64,000 bases of DNA from Planctomycetota bacterium (GTDB lineage Bacteria > Planctomycetota > Phycisphaerae > Phycisphaerales > UBA1924), in the NCBI GenBank assembly GCA_024276195.1, contig JAJRXR010000021.1:56688-120687 (forward strand), in the 5' to 3' direction. Positions 56,498 through 64,000 of the stretch are shown here, piece by piece (the stretch's first letter is position 1; the number at the start of each line of letters is the position of its first letter). A program made the translations under genes and the position numbers. Below the pieces are notes generated by a model. It was not told where the DNA came from. It did not search any database and saw only the letters and a program-made list of their open reading frames with translations.

Positions 56498-57190
56498 TCA
56501 GTACGCGATGGTGTTCAGTTCTTCGTGGTCGTAGAACAGCCACGAGACACGGTTGATAAACCGACGCGACAGCTCGCTCGTCACGCCAGACTCGGGGATG
56601 TCGGCCTTGAAAAATCCTGTCCCGTCGGGGAAGGTGACGCGGATCGCCTGCTCATAGATCGGGTCGTCGGGCAGGCCCGAGTCGGACTCGTACACCGCCA
56701 CTCCGCCCGCAGCGACGCCGTCCCAGACGTACCGGTTCCCCGCCTCGTGAAGCTGATAGTCGTAGACCTCGACCATGACCAGACGCTCGACACCGAGCAT
56801 TTTCGCGACCTCGCCCGGCGGCATCGCGGGCCACTGGGGCGTCTCGTAGAGCACGTTGAGCAGGTCCACGCTGGGGATGAACGCGCTCGCGCCCACGCCG
56901 TTCTCGGGCAGGGCTAGGCGATCGTTGATCCCGGTTGTCAGGCGGCTGACCAGCCCCGGGTGCTGGGCCCGCGTCAGACGATCGACGATCACGACGACCG
57001 CGTAGCTCTTGCCGCGCAGCCCGGTGTAGTCCGCCGGGACCTTGGTCGTCCCGGTTCGGCGCGCCGACTCGGCCATCCCGCCGATCGCGGCTCCGATGAT
57101 GCAGCTCTGCATGACGCCCATCGCAGCAACGCTCGTGATCACAACGAGCGCTCTGGCCCAGACCTGCGCGTTTCGGTCTCGTCGTCTCAT
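56498..57190 (-). CDS. Predicted lipoprotein or membrane-anchored protein, paralogue of the gene downstream
   Basis: The 230-aa product begins with a signal-like helix ending MQSC (Cys30), a weak lipobox. The domain that follows is alpha/beta (YAVVVIVDRLT, then VAKMLGVERLVMVEVYDYQ) and ends RRFINRVSWLFYDHEE, similar to the end of the adjacent lipoprotein. A GGAAGGG site lies before the ATG. The two lipoprotein genes are 11 bp apart. Function unknown; envelope assembly or surface-complex partners are possible. Confidence 0.62.
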   Translation of the reverse strand: MRRRDRNAQVWARALVVITSVAAMGVMQSCIIGAAIGGMAESARRTGTTKVPADYTGLRGKSYAVVVIVDRLTRAQHPGLVSRLTTGINDRLALPENGVGASAFIPSVDLLNVLYETPQWPAMPPGEVAKMLGVERLVMVEVYDYQLHEAGNRYVWDGVAAGGVAVYESDSGLPDDPIYEQAIRVTFPDGTGFFKADIPESGVTSELSRRFINRVSWLFYDHEELNTIAY

Positions 57191-57268
57191 CGAACGCCCT
57201 TCCAGCAGAGATCGTGCTCTGACAACCAGCGGGTGTGCCGGTCCCCAACGGTAGCCGGGCGACGCGGG

Positions 57269-57721
57269 TCACGAGCCCCAGGTGATGATCTTGTAGACCC
57301 AGGCGCCCACAGCGCCGATGCCCAACGCCCACATCACCCATTTCGTGGTCAGCGACCCGAGCACAGGCCCCAGGCGCACGCCGCTCAGGGCCGTGTGCGC
57401 CCCGCCCCAGACCGTCGCCGCCGTCCCGATCACGAGCAGAAACCCCAGCGGCTGCGTCGCCAGTGACGCGAGCAGATCCCCGCCCGCAGCGTACGCAAAG
57501 CTAGTCGTCATCCCGCACGTCGGGCAGGGCATGTCCAGGCTGGCCGTCCATGCACAGTCGGGCATCCCAAGCTGGGTGTGGGTCCCATGCCCCTCGCCCG
57601 ATGGCTTGAGCATGACCGCGGTGAGCAGCACGCTCAACGCCCCGAGCGAGACCACCGCGCCAAGCACCCTCCAACTCCGACTCAGCGGCTGTCCGTTCGT
57701 TGTTGTCGGGCTCTGGCTCAC
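57269..57721 (-). CDS. DUF2752 membrane protein
   Basis: The 150-aa product (GTG 57721, or TTG 57727) has three hydrophobic helices and the DUF2752 hallmark CPTCGMTTSFAY after the first periplasmic segment, with an additional Cys in MPDCAWTA. Function of this family is unknown; the Cys motif suggests metal or redox chemistry at the membrane. It stands first in the minus-strand group that runs to the LMW phosphatase. Confidence 0.82.
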   Translation of the reverse strand: MSQSPTTTNGQPLSRSWRVLGAVVSLGALSVLLTAVMLKPSGEGHGTHTQLGMPDCAWTASLDMPCPTCGMTTSFAYAAGGDLLASLATQPLGFLLVIGTAATVWGGAHTALSGVRLGPVLGSLTTKWVMWALGIGAVGAWVYKIITWGS

Positions 57722-57766
57722 GCCCAAGAGGATACGCCGCCCGGGGCGGGGTGGATCCGCCCAGTC

Positions 57767-59548
57767 TCAGGCCGCCCCGAGCCCGGTGCGTACGACCGAC
57801 ACGCTCGAGTCGCTCGCGTCTTCGATCGTCGCCTGGCCTCCCCGGCGTTCCAGCTCGTAAAACGCCCGGATCGAGTCGATGGTGCTGAACGGATCGAGGC
57901 AGATATTGATCCGCACGCCAACCGGCGCCAGATCCCCCGTGTTTGAGCGCACGAGCCGGTCGTTGTGGCGCAGTCGGCGTTCGAACCCCTCGGCGAGCTT
58001 GCTCGCCAGCGAGCGCACCCGACCCGTCGAGGTAATCATCAGGAACCGGTCGTCGCCCAGGTGCCCGAGGAAGGCGTCGCGCCCACCCGCATTGACCAGC
58101 GAGCACAGTTGCCCCACAAGCTCTTGCAGCAGCTCGTCGCCCAGCTCGAAGCCGAACGCCTCGTTGTACGACGCCAGGTTCCGGATATCGATGAACGCGG
58201 CGTCCGGGCCGGCGATCGGCAGATCACCCCGCGCCGCGTGGCGCTCGATCAGCCCGATCACCTGCTCATCGCAACGCACGCGCCCGGGGAGCCCCGTTGT
58301 CTGGTTGGTCCGGGTTTGCACCGCGAGGCAGACTTCCGCTGCGGTGTTCAGCAGGTCACGGACCGTCACGATCCCGCGCACGCGTTCGCCATCGGTCACG
58401 ATCAGGGGCGTTCCCGCGTCGGCGTCGCACCGGGCCGCCGCGATCTCAAGCGCCTCGACGATCGTTGTGCTCGCGCAGACCCGGTGGACGTCATCGCCGA
58501 GCAGCGACGAGATCGGGAGATCCGCGCGCCCGTCTGATGCTGCCCGCAGCGCCCGCTCGCGCGAGACCCACCCGATCGACTCGTGCCCGTCCATCGCGAG
58601 AACGCCCAGCAGCTTTCGGTCGTGGAGAAACACTTGGGCGATCTCGGTCGCGCTCTGGGTCGCGTCAACCAGGGTCGCTTCTGTGGTGATCGAGATCACG
58701 CCGACCGATCGCGGGTCGCGCATCGCCGATCCCGAAGTCGATTTCCACCCGGCGCACATCAGATCCTGCAGCTCCGGGTCTAGGCGCTGGCTGTAATCGC
58801 CCGGCATCCCCAGCAGGTACCCCTGCCCGTACGGCACCCCAAGCTCGATGAGCGTGCCCAGCTCCTCGCGCCGCTCGATCCCCTCGGCGATGATCCGCAC
58901 CCCCGACAACCGCGCAAAGTGAACCATGAACCGGACCAGGTTCTTCTTCGCCCGGTCCTTGTCAATGTCGGCCACCAACGCCCGGTCGAGCTTGAGCCAG
59001 CTCGGGCGGATGCTCATGATCCGGTTGAGCCCGCTGGTCCCGGCCCCGACATCGTCGATCGCGATCTGATACCCCTCGTCGCGAAGCTGCTGCACCTGGT
59101 CGAGCACCACGCAGTCCGCCTGCTCGTCCGAGCGCTCTGTGATCTCGATCACCACCCGCCTGGGCAGGACCCCGCCGGCGCGCTTCAGGCCTTCGCGCAG
59201 CGAGTCAAGAAACCGCGGGTCGCCGATCACCTGCGGCGAGCAGTTCATAAACAACAGCACTCCCTCGGGCCACTCCGACGCGGCCTCGAACGAGTTGTCC
59301 CGCGCCACACGCTCGATATCCCACAGCATCCCCTCGCCTTCGGCGGCATCAAAGAGCGCCAGCGGGTTCTCGAACCCGCTCTCGCGGGCCGGGCGCGTCA
59401 GGCACTCGTACGCCGCGATCCGCCCGCGCTGCAGCTCCACGATCGGCTGGAACCGAGCCTCGAGCAGGCGCCCCTCGCTCACACGGAGCAGCGCCTCCCG
59501 CGTCTCGTTCGTCTCTGTTCGGGATGGCTCGGCGTTCTCGGTCGGCAT
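57767..59548 (-). CDS. EAL-CBS-GGDEF protein (probable c-di-GMP phosphodiesterase)
   Basis: The start is set at ATG 59548 (593 aa) with a GGAG about 16 bases upstream. The N-terminal EAL domain has most catalytic residues: Glu48 (ECL in place of EAL), Asn102, Glu135, Asp165-Asp166, Lys187, Glu222 and Gln242. Two CBS motifs follow (about 275-420). The C-terminal domain (about 430-593) has a GGDEF fold but its signature is GHLGDDRF, so cyclase activity is unlikely. No membrane helix is visible; the protein is probably cytoplasmic. It would degrade c-di-GMP in response to a ligand bound by the CBS pair. The PilZ protein at 3501-4337 is a possible effector in the same network. Confidence 0.88.
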   Translation of the reverse strand: MPTENAEPSRTETNETREALLRVSEGRLLEARFQPIVELQRGRIAAYECLTRPARESGFENPLALFDAAEGEGMLWDIERVARDNSFEAASEWPEGVLLFMNCSPQVIGDPRFLDSLREGLKRAGGVLPRRVVIEITERSDEQADCVVLDQVQQLRDEGYQIAIDDVGAGTSGLNRIMSIRPSWLKLDRALVADIDKDRAKKNLVRFMVHFARLSGVRIIAEGIERREELGTLIELGVPYGQGYLLGMPGDYSQRLDPELQDLMCAGWKSTSGSAMRDPRSVGVISITTEATLVDATQSATEIAQVFLHDRKLLGVLAMDGHESIGWVSRERALRAASDGRADLPISSLLGDDVHRVCASTTIVEALEIAAARCDADAGTPLIVTDGERVRGIVTVRDLLNTAAEVCLAVQTRTNQTTGLPGRVRCDEQVIGLIERHAARGDLPIAGPDAAFIDIRNLASYNEAFGFELGDELLQELVGQLCSLVNAGGRDAFLGHLGDDRFLMITSTGRVRSLASKLAEGFERRLRHNDRLVRSNTGDLAPVGVRINICLDPFSTIDSIRAFYELERRGGQATIEDASDSSVSVVRTGLGAA

Positions 59549-59722
59549 CGGCTCTCGCGTCTCCGGGTGATCGGTGGGGGGTGGCGCCCCGAACCAGATC
59601 GACCGCCGACGCGACTGTGTCAAGGCGAGCGCCCGGACCGAGATCCCCCTGCGCACGGTTGTTCCACGCCCTCCGCCTGTGACGGGGCGCACTCGGACCG
59701 CCCGATACACGACCAACAGATC

Positions 59723-59738
59723 GTGTCGGATATGACAC
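59723..59738. promoter_or_regulatory. Operator-like palindrome upstream of the EAL gene
   Basis: GTGTC-6-GACAC is a perfect palindrome. An overlapping ACACGA/TCGTGT repeat (59707-59726) extends the symmetric region. It lies 175 bases before the EAL gene start and after the nuoA stop. No binding protein is suggested by sequence. Confidence 0.3.
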
Positions 59739-59785
59739 CTGCACAGGTTGGAAAGTGGGCTGGGGCGGCGGCTGGGGGCGCCCGC

Positions 59786-60193
59786 TCAATCGAACGTGAA
59801 CACGCCCTTGCGGAACCCGTAGAGGTACGCCACGACTGTTGTGAGCAGGAAGAACATGATCCGCCCAAGCCAGACCATCCCCTCGCTCGTCCCGGGGTCC
59901 AGGTTCGCGAACGTCACCGCCCACGGGTACAGGAACACGACCTCGACATCGAACAGCAGGAACACCATCGCGATCAGATAAAACCGGACGTTGAACCGCT
60001 TGCGGGCGGTCCCGATCGGGGTCATGCCCGATTCGTAGGTCGCGCCCTTGTTCTCGCCCGTCCGCTTGGGGCCGATCATCATCGACATCACGACGTTCAT
60101 CACGCCGAACCCCACGGCAGCCAGGACCATGATCAGGATCGGCAGATAGCTGGACAGGTCCACGCTCGCGAGCGTGAGTGCTGGTGACGGCAT
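59786..60193 (-). CDS. nuoA: NADH-quinone oxidoreductase subunit A
   Basis: The 135-aa product has three membrane helices and the NuoA core: GATYESGMTP, RFNVRFYLIAMVFLLFD and EVVFLYPWA. NuoA is a small membrane subunit of complex I next to the quinone channel. The following gene on the same strand is the EAL protein rather than nuoB, so it seems split from the rest of the nuo genes. The neighbouring strand upstream carries groEL, divergent. Confidence 0.94.
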   Translation of the reverse strand: MPSPALTLASVDLSSYLPILIMVLAAVGFGVMNVVMSMMIGPKRTGENKGATYESGMTPIGTARKRFNVRFYLIAMVFLLFDVEVVFLYPWAVTFANLDPGTSEGMVWLGRIMFFLLTTVVAYLYGFRKGVFTFD

Positions 60194-60571
60194 CAGATGG
60201 CTCTCGGCTGGGTCAGTGGGACGCGATTATAGCACCGCTCGACGCCCGCGCAAACGAGTCCCGGTCACTGCGAGCCGCCCCGTCCTCGGGGCGGTTGCTC
60301 ACCCGAGAATGGAACGCCTCATTTACCTCGATCGCGTTGACATCGCGCCCTGCCACCTTGGCAGCCTCGAATCACCCCGTCCGATCGCCTGACAGGGCCA
60401 TTTGCCCCGGAACCCCCCAAACGCCTCGCTGGGGCGATCGCGCCACTCCGAATCCGTCCGATCCTGTTGGCGCCCGGGTTGCCTCATGCTCAGGACGAGC
60501 CGGGGTCTCGATCCCCAGCCACTTCCGACGGATTCACACACACCGCACCCTCTGCAGGAGCGAGCACGTCC
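60194..60571. other. 378-bp divergent intergenic region, nuoA / groEL
   Basis: No ORF is supported here. A strong perfect hairpin CCGCCCCG-TCCT-CGGGGCGG lies at 60275-60294. TTGACA at 60337-60342 fits a -35 element but no good -10 follows. The CIRCE palindrome (TTAGCACTC-N9-GAGTGCTAA) and a sigma-32-type promoter were looked for and not found. Confidence 0.45.
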
Positions 60572-62329
60572 ATGGCAACCAAAGAGCTGACCTTCGATCT
60601 TGAGGCGCGCCAGGCCCTGCTGGCCGGCGTCGAGAAACTCTCAAAGGCCGTCAAGGCCACCCTCGGCCCCCGCGGGCGCAACGCCGTCATCGACAAGTCC
60701 TGGGGCGGCCCGACCGTCACCAAGGACGGCGTCACCGTCGCCGAGGAAATCGAACTCCGCGACAAAGCCGAGAACATGGGCGCCCTGCTCGTCAAGGAGG
60801 CCGCCAGCAAGACCTCCGACGACGCCGGCGACGGCACCACCACCGCCACCGTCCTGGCCGAGGCCCTCTTCAAGGAAGGCCTCCGCTACATCGCCGCGGG
60901 CGTAGACGCCAACGCCCTCGTCCGCGGCATGAAGCTCGCCGTCGAGCAGGCCGCCAAGAGCATTGACGACCTGGCCACGCCCATCAACGGCAAAAAGGAC
61001 ATCCAGAACGTCGCCGCCATCTCCGCCAACAACGACCCCGAGGTCGGCAAGATCATGGCCGACGCCTTCGAGAAGGTCGGCAAGGACGGCGTCATCACCG
61101 TCGAAGAGGGCAAGTCCCTCGAAACCGAGGTCGTCGTCGTCGAGGGCATGCAGTTCGACCGCGGCTTCCTCTCGCCCAACTTCGTCACCGACCCCGACGA
61201 GATGAAGGTCGAGCTCGACAAGTGCCTCGTCTTCATCCACGAGGACAAGATCGACAACGTCACCAAGCTCGTCCCGCTGCTCGAAAAGGTCATGGGCGCC
61301 AAAAAGCCTCTGCTCATCATCGCCGAGGACGTCTCGGGCGAGGCTCTCTCCACGCTCGTCATCAACAAGCTCCGCGGCACCCTCCAGGTCGTCGCCGTCA
61401 AGGCCCCCGGCTACGGCGACCGACGCAAGGCCATGCTCCAGGACCTGGCCGTCCTCACCGGCGGGACCGCCTTCATGAAGGACCTGAGCACCTCCATCGA
61501 CAAGATCGAGCTCTCCGAACTCGGCCTCGCCAAGAAGATCGAGGTGGACGCCGACAACACGACCATCATCGAGGGCGTGGGCGCCACCAAGGACATCCAG
61601 GCCCGCGTCGCCCAGATCCGCGCCGAGATCGACAACGCCACCAGCGACTACGACAAGGAGAAGCTCCAGGAGCGCCTGGCCAAGCTCTCGGGCGGCGTCG
61701 CCCAGGTCAAGGTCGGCGCCGCTTCTGAAGCCGAACTCAAAGAGAAAAAGGCCCGCGTCGAGGACGCGCTCCACTCCACCCGCGCTGCAGTTGCCGAGGG
61801 CGTCGTCCCAGGCGGCGGCGCCAGCTTCATCAACGCCCGCAACACCATCGCCAAGAGCCGCGAGTGGACCAGCGTCTTCGGCAAGGACCACGAGGTCTCC
61901 TCCGATGACATCGGGCACGTCAAGTACGATTTCGCCGCCGGCATGAACGTCGTCTTCCGCGCTCTGGCTGTGCCCCTGCGGACCATCGCCGACAACGCGG
62001 GCGCCAAGGGCTCCGTCGTCGTCGCCAGGGTCGAGGAGGCCGACGACCCGACCTTCGGCTACAACGCCCTGACCGATACCTACGGCGACCTGCTCAAGGA
62101 CGGCGTCCTGACCCCGGCCAAGGTGGACCGCAGCGCCCTGCAGAACGCCGCGAGTGTCGCGTCGATCCTGCTCGCCGCGGACTGCATCATCACCGAGAAG
62201 CCCGAGCCCAAGTCCGACGCCCCAGCCGGCGGCGCCGACCCCATGGGCGGCATGGGCGGCATGGGTGGCATGCCAGGAATGGGCGGCATGGGCGGCGGCA
62301 TGCCGGGCATGGGCGGGATGGGGTTCTAA
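60572..62329 (+). CDS. groEL: Chaperonin GroEL (first copy)
   Basis: AGGAG precedes ATG 60572. The 585-aa product is a full group I chaperonin: [40 protein letters not shown] with the ATPase Asp, and [13 protein letters not shown] are intact. The end has the Gly/Met-rich tail ([14 protein letters not shown]), longer than usual. GroEL refolds proteins inside its ring with GroES, which is encoded downstream after one small gene. A second groEL follows. The groEL-before-groES order is opposite to the common operon. Confidence 0.97.
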   Translation: MATKELTFDLEARQALLAGVEKLSKAVKATLGPRGRNAVIDKSWGGPTVTKDGVTVAEEIELRDKAENMGALLVKEAASKTSDDAGDGTTTATVLAEALFKEGLRYIAAGVDANALVRGMKLAVEQAAKSIDDLATPINGKKDIQNVAAISANNDPEVGKIMADAFEKVGKDGVITVEEGKSLETEVVVVEGMQFDRGFLSPNFVTDPDEMKVELDKCLVFIHEDKIDNVTKLVPLLEKVMGAKKPLLIIAEDVSGEALSTLVINKLRGTLQVVAVKAPGYGDRRKAMLQDLAVLTGGTAFMKDLSTSIDKIELSELGLAKKIEVDADNTTIIEGVGATKDIQARVAQIRAEIDNATSDYDKEKLQERLAKLSGGVAQVKVGAASEAELKEKKARVEDALHSTRAAVAEGVVPGGGASFINARNTIAKSREWTSVFGKDHEVSSDDIGHVKYDFAAGMNVVFRALAVPLRTIADNAGAKGSVVVARVEEADDPTFGYNALTDTYGDLLKDGVLTPAKVDRSALQNAASVASILLAADCIITEKPEPKSDAPAGGADPMGGMGGMGGMPGMGGMGGGMPGMGGMGF

Positions 62330-62751
62330 TGGAGCCTGGTGCCGGGATGTTGTGGTGGATCTGTACTTTGCTACTTAGCGCTGCTACTTCTGCAGCGATT
62401 TCTGGTCTCGTAGGCTGGCAGTTCAACGTTCGCCAGCAACGTCGGAAAGAGCGGCTAGACGTGATTTTTGGTCTTGCGAGTGCGGGATTCGGTCCTGCTG
62501 GCGAACAATGGTCACGTCTTGTGCGGAGAGCACGATTCTTGTTCTTCGATGACAGTGAGAGTGTCGAGCTCATAGACCGGTTTCTCGACCAGAGGCACGA
62601 TTATGGTTTGGAGGACTTGGACGAGTTGCTGGTGTTAGTGGGGAACCAAGGTAGGTTGCTCAACTCACTATGTAGATGCGTAGGTATCAGTCATCGGTAC
62701 ACCCGAGAGGATTATGCGAAGGTTATTCCTCCGCTACCTGAACCGATGTGA
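62329..62751 (+). CDS. Small low-GC membrane-anchored protein inserted between groEL and groES
   Basis: The ATG shares its A with the groEL stop (TAATG), suggesting coupled translation; Met7 (62347) is another possible start. The 140-aa product has one N-terminal helix (about 8-27), then a cytoplasmic helical domain (RQQRRKERLDVIFGL, LVRRARFLFFDDSESVELIDRF). No family could be assigned. Its DNA is visibly lower in GC with less skewed codon use than the chaperonin genes. It ends 6 bases before a long palindrome. It may be recently acquired cargo. Confidence 0.6.
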   Translation: MEPGAGMLWWICTLLLSAATSAAISGLVGWQFNVRQQRRKERLDVIFGLASAGFGPAGEQWSRLVRRARFLFFDDSESVELIDRFLDQRHDYGLEDLDELLVLVGNQGRLLNSLCRCVGISHRYTREDYAKVIPPLPEPM

Positions 62752-62756
62752 TCCTC

Positions 62757-62851
62757 GGGTGCCACGACTCGCGGTCTGCCGCGCAGTCGTGCGAGAGGGT
62801 TGAAGTTGAACGGGAACACGACTGCGCCGAAGACGGCGAGTCATGGCACCC
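62757..62851. repeat. Long imperfect fold-back element
   Basis: Outer arms GGGTGCCACGACTCGC (62757-62772) and GCGAGTCATGGCACCC (62836-62851) match at 15 of 16 positions. Inner arms GCGCAGTCGTG (62781-62791) and CACGACTGCGC (62817-62827) are perfect. The left arm plus inner arm resembles the repeats at 53980 and 54272 in layout (GCCACG, then CGCGCAG, then CGTG). Confidence 0.7.
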
Positions 62852-62869
62852 AGAAGTGAACGAAATGTC

Positions 62870-62888
62870 CACGGGCGAGACGCCCGTG
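62870..62888. repeat. Short palindrome upstream of groES
   Basis: CACGGGCG-AGA-CGCCCGTG is a perfect inverted repeat, with the same CACGGGCG/CGCCCGTG arms as the repeat at 53980. It ends 28 bases before the groES start. Confidence 0.65.
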
Positions 62889-62916
62889 CCACACAAGACA
62901 AGACTGGAGAATCGAA

Positions 62917-63207
62917 ATGGCAGTCAAGCCCCTTGAAGATCGTGTCCTGGTCAAGCCCATCGAGGCCGAGTCACAAACAGCCTCGGGCCTCTACCTCCCC
63001 GAGGGCGCCAAGGAGAAACCCATCCACGGCAAGGTCGTCTCCACCGGACCCGGCAAACGACTCGACAACGGCACACGCGCCCAGATGTCCGTCAAAAAGG
63101 GCGACACCGTCGTCTACGGCAAATACTCCGGCTCCGAGATCGAGATCAAGGGCGACAAGCACCTGATCCTGAAAGAGAACGAACTCCTCGGCATTGTCGG
63201 CGCCTGA
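62917..63207 (+). CDS. groES: Co-chaperonin GroES
   Basis: GGAGA lies about 9 bases before the ATG. The 96-aa product is a typical GroES: KPLEDRVLVKPIEAE, a mobile loop TASGLYLPEGAKEKP, KGDTVVYGKYSG and the LGIVGA end. It caps the GroEL ring. It sits between two groEL genes, separated from each by repeat-containing spacers, so it could serve either chaperonin. Confidence 0.97.
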   Translation: MAVKPLEDRVLVKPIEAESQTASGLYLPEGAKEKPIHGKVVSTGPGKRLDNGTRAQMSVKKGDTVVYGKYSGSEIEIKGDKHLILKENELLGIVGA

Positions 63208-63211
63208 AGAC

Positions 63212-63336
63212 GTACGCGAAGACGCGAAGATTGACGCGAAGTCGCGGAGAAAGGCAGTGAGGGTCAGGCTCGGAACTGAATCGAACGTATCTTGATTCCC
63301 TCCGCGTCTCCGCGACCCCTTCGCCCCTCCGCGTAC
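63212..63336. repeat. Fold-back repeat between groES and second groEL
   Basis: Outer arms GTACGCG (63212-63218) / CGCGTAC (63330-63336) and inner arms GTCGCGGAGA (63241-63250) / TCTCCGCGAC (63307-63316) enclose about 56 bases. The left side contains direct repeats of ACGCGAAG. This is the look of a non-autonomous, REP-like intergenic repeat. Confidence 0.65.
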
Positions 63337-63358
63337 AAGCCTGAAAGGCAACACACAC

Positions 63359-64000
63359 ATGGCACAGAAACAGATCATGTTCGACGATTCCGCCCTTCTC
63401 GAAATGAAGAAGGGTGTTGACCAACTCGCCGCCGCGGTGAAATGCACCATGGGCCCCGCCGGGCGCCATGTGGTGATCGACAAGTCCTACGGCGGTCCCA
63501 CCGTCACCAAGGACGGCGTCTCCGTCTCCAAGGAGATCACCCTCCCCGAGCCCTTCGAGTCCATGGGCGCGAAGATGGTCAACGAGGTCGCCAAGAAGAC
63601 CGCCGACAAGGCCGGCGACGGCACCACCTGCGCCACCGTCCTCGCCCAGGCCGTCTTCACCGAGGGTCTGCGCCACGTCGCCGCCGGCGCCAACCCGGTG
63701 CATCTCCAGCGCGGCATCAACAAGGCCGCCGAGGCCGCGTGCAGCGCGATCGACGATCTGGCCGTCCCCTGCAAGGGCAAGGCCGATTACAAGAAGGTCG
63801 CGACCGTCAGCGCCAACCATGATGAAGCCGTCGGCGAGCTGATCGCCGAGGCGATCTCCCAGGTCGGCGCCGAGGGCGTCGTCGAGGTCGAGGACGGCAA
63901 CTCAGCCGAGACCACGCTCGAGTACGTCGAGGGCATGCAGTTCGACAAGGGCTACCTCTCGCCGTACTTCATGACCGACCCCAAGACCGGCGAGTGCGTC
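63359..64000 (+). CDS. groEL: Chaperonin GroEL, second copy (3' end outside window)
   Basis: The frame is open from ATG 63359 to the window edge (214 codons). The start [20 protein letters not shown] differs from the first copy, but [24 protein letters not shown] and [14 protein letters not shown] are clear GroEL sequence, and [15 protein letters not shown] matches the apical-domain start. Two divergent GroEL paralogues therefore share one GroES here. The tail, which would show whether the Gly/Met repeat is kept, is not in the window. Confidence 0.95.
   Translation, partial: MAQKQIMFDDSALLEMKKGVDQLAAAVKCTMGPAGRHVVIDKSYGGPTVTKDGVSVSKEITLPEPFESMGAKMVNEVAKKTADKAGDGTTCATVLAQAVFTEGLRHVAAGANPVHLQRGINKAAEAACSAIDDLAVPCKGKADYKKVATVSANHDEAVGELIAEAISQVGAEGVVEVEDGNSAETTLEYVEGMQFDKGYLSPYFMTDPKTGECV

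Noticed and set aside
60194-60571. CIRCE/HrcA or sigma-32 control upstream of groEL
   Set aside because: No TTAGCACTC/GAGTGCTAA inverted repeat and no heat-shock promoter spacing was found; a TTGACA exists but lacks a convincing -10.
1-64000. tRNA, rRNA, insertion sequences, integrases or prophage genes
   Set aside because: No cloverleaf or T-loop signature, rRNA segment, transposase or recombinase sequence was seen in the intergenic or coding regions.

Overview
The window looks like a chromosomal segment of a GC-rich Planctomycetota bacterium, most likely class Phycisphaerae. The signs are a pseudopilin with a C-terminal 'FFDG' (H-X9-DG-like) element, a secreted peptidase with an EF-hand/dockerin-like tail, a GYF-like zinc-ribbon protein, Pst permeases with very large extracytoplasmic additions, and many GTG/TTG starts with 4-bp stop/start overlaps. 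No rRNA, tRNA, IS element, CRISPR array or prophage was seen. Assignment to Phycisphaerae is inference from gene content.

Layout. 1-4.3 kb: DUF58 protein, TgpA-like transglutaminase and a PilZ protein. 4.4-15.6 kb: a DUF4097-like lipoprotein, RNase Y, an M14 carboxypeptidase, a UbiA-like/PpiC-like pair, a zinc-ribbon membrane protein, a DUF1559-like pseudopilin, and the serine pair serA-serC. 15.6-19.2 kb, minus strand: a GT9 glycosyltransferase, gspE and a tandem-domain queD. 19.3-42.3 kb: a glutathione peroxidase followed by a long type II secretion/type IV pilus-like run, gspF-G-H-I-J-K-L-(M+C)-D, closed by a small lipoprotein. 42.4-49.5 kb: pstSCAB. 49.7-54.0 kb: sucAB. 54-60.2 kb: a small low-GC ORF with palindromic repeats, then minus-strand genes for LMW-PTP, an unknown protein, two related lipoproteins, DUF2752, an EAL-CBS-GGDEF protein and a lone nuoA. 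60.6-64 kb: groEL1, a small low-GC gene, groES, and a second groEL cut off by the window edge.

The outstanding object is the 13.77-kb gspD-like gene (4589 aa). It has a signal peptide, one N0 domain, about 50 consecutive N1/NolW-like (secretin_N) domains and a single intact secretin barrel domain. Ordinary secretins have about three or four N domains. The gene sits in a complete secretin-system operon and ends in a 4-bp overlap with a lipoprotein gene. This suggests a real secretion or pilus machine with an extremely elongated periplasmic channel, rather than a broken gene. Other parts of the same system are also unusual: GspL looks like a PilM-PilN fusion, GspM and GspC look fused, and GspE has lost its zinc tetracysteine.

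Two small membrane-protein genes of visibly lower GC (54.06 kb and 62.33 kb) each end a few bases before palindromic repeats of one apparent family. They look like recently acquired cargo.
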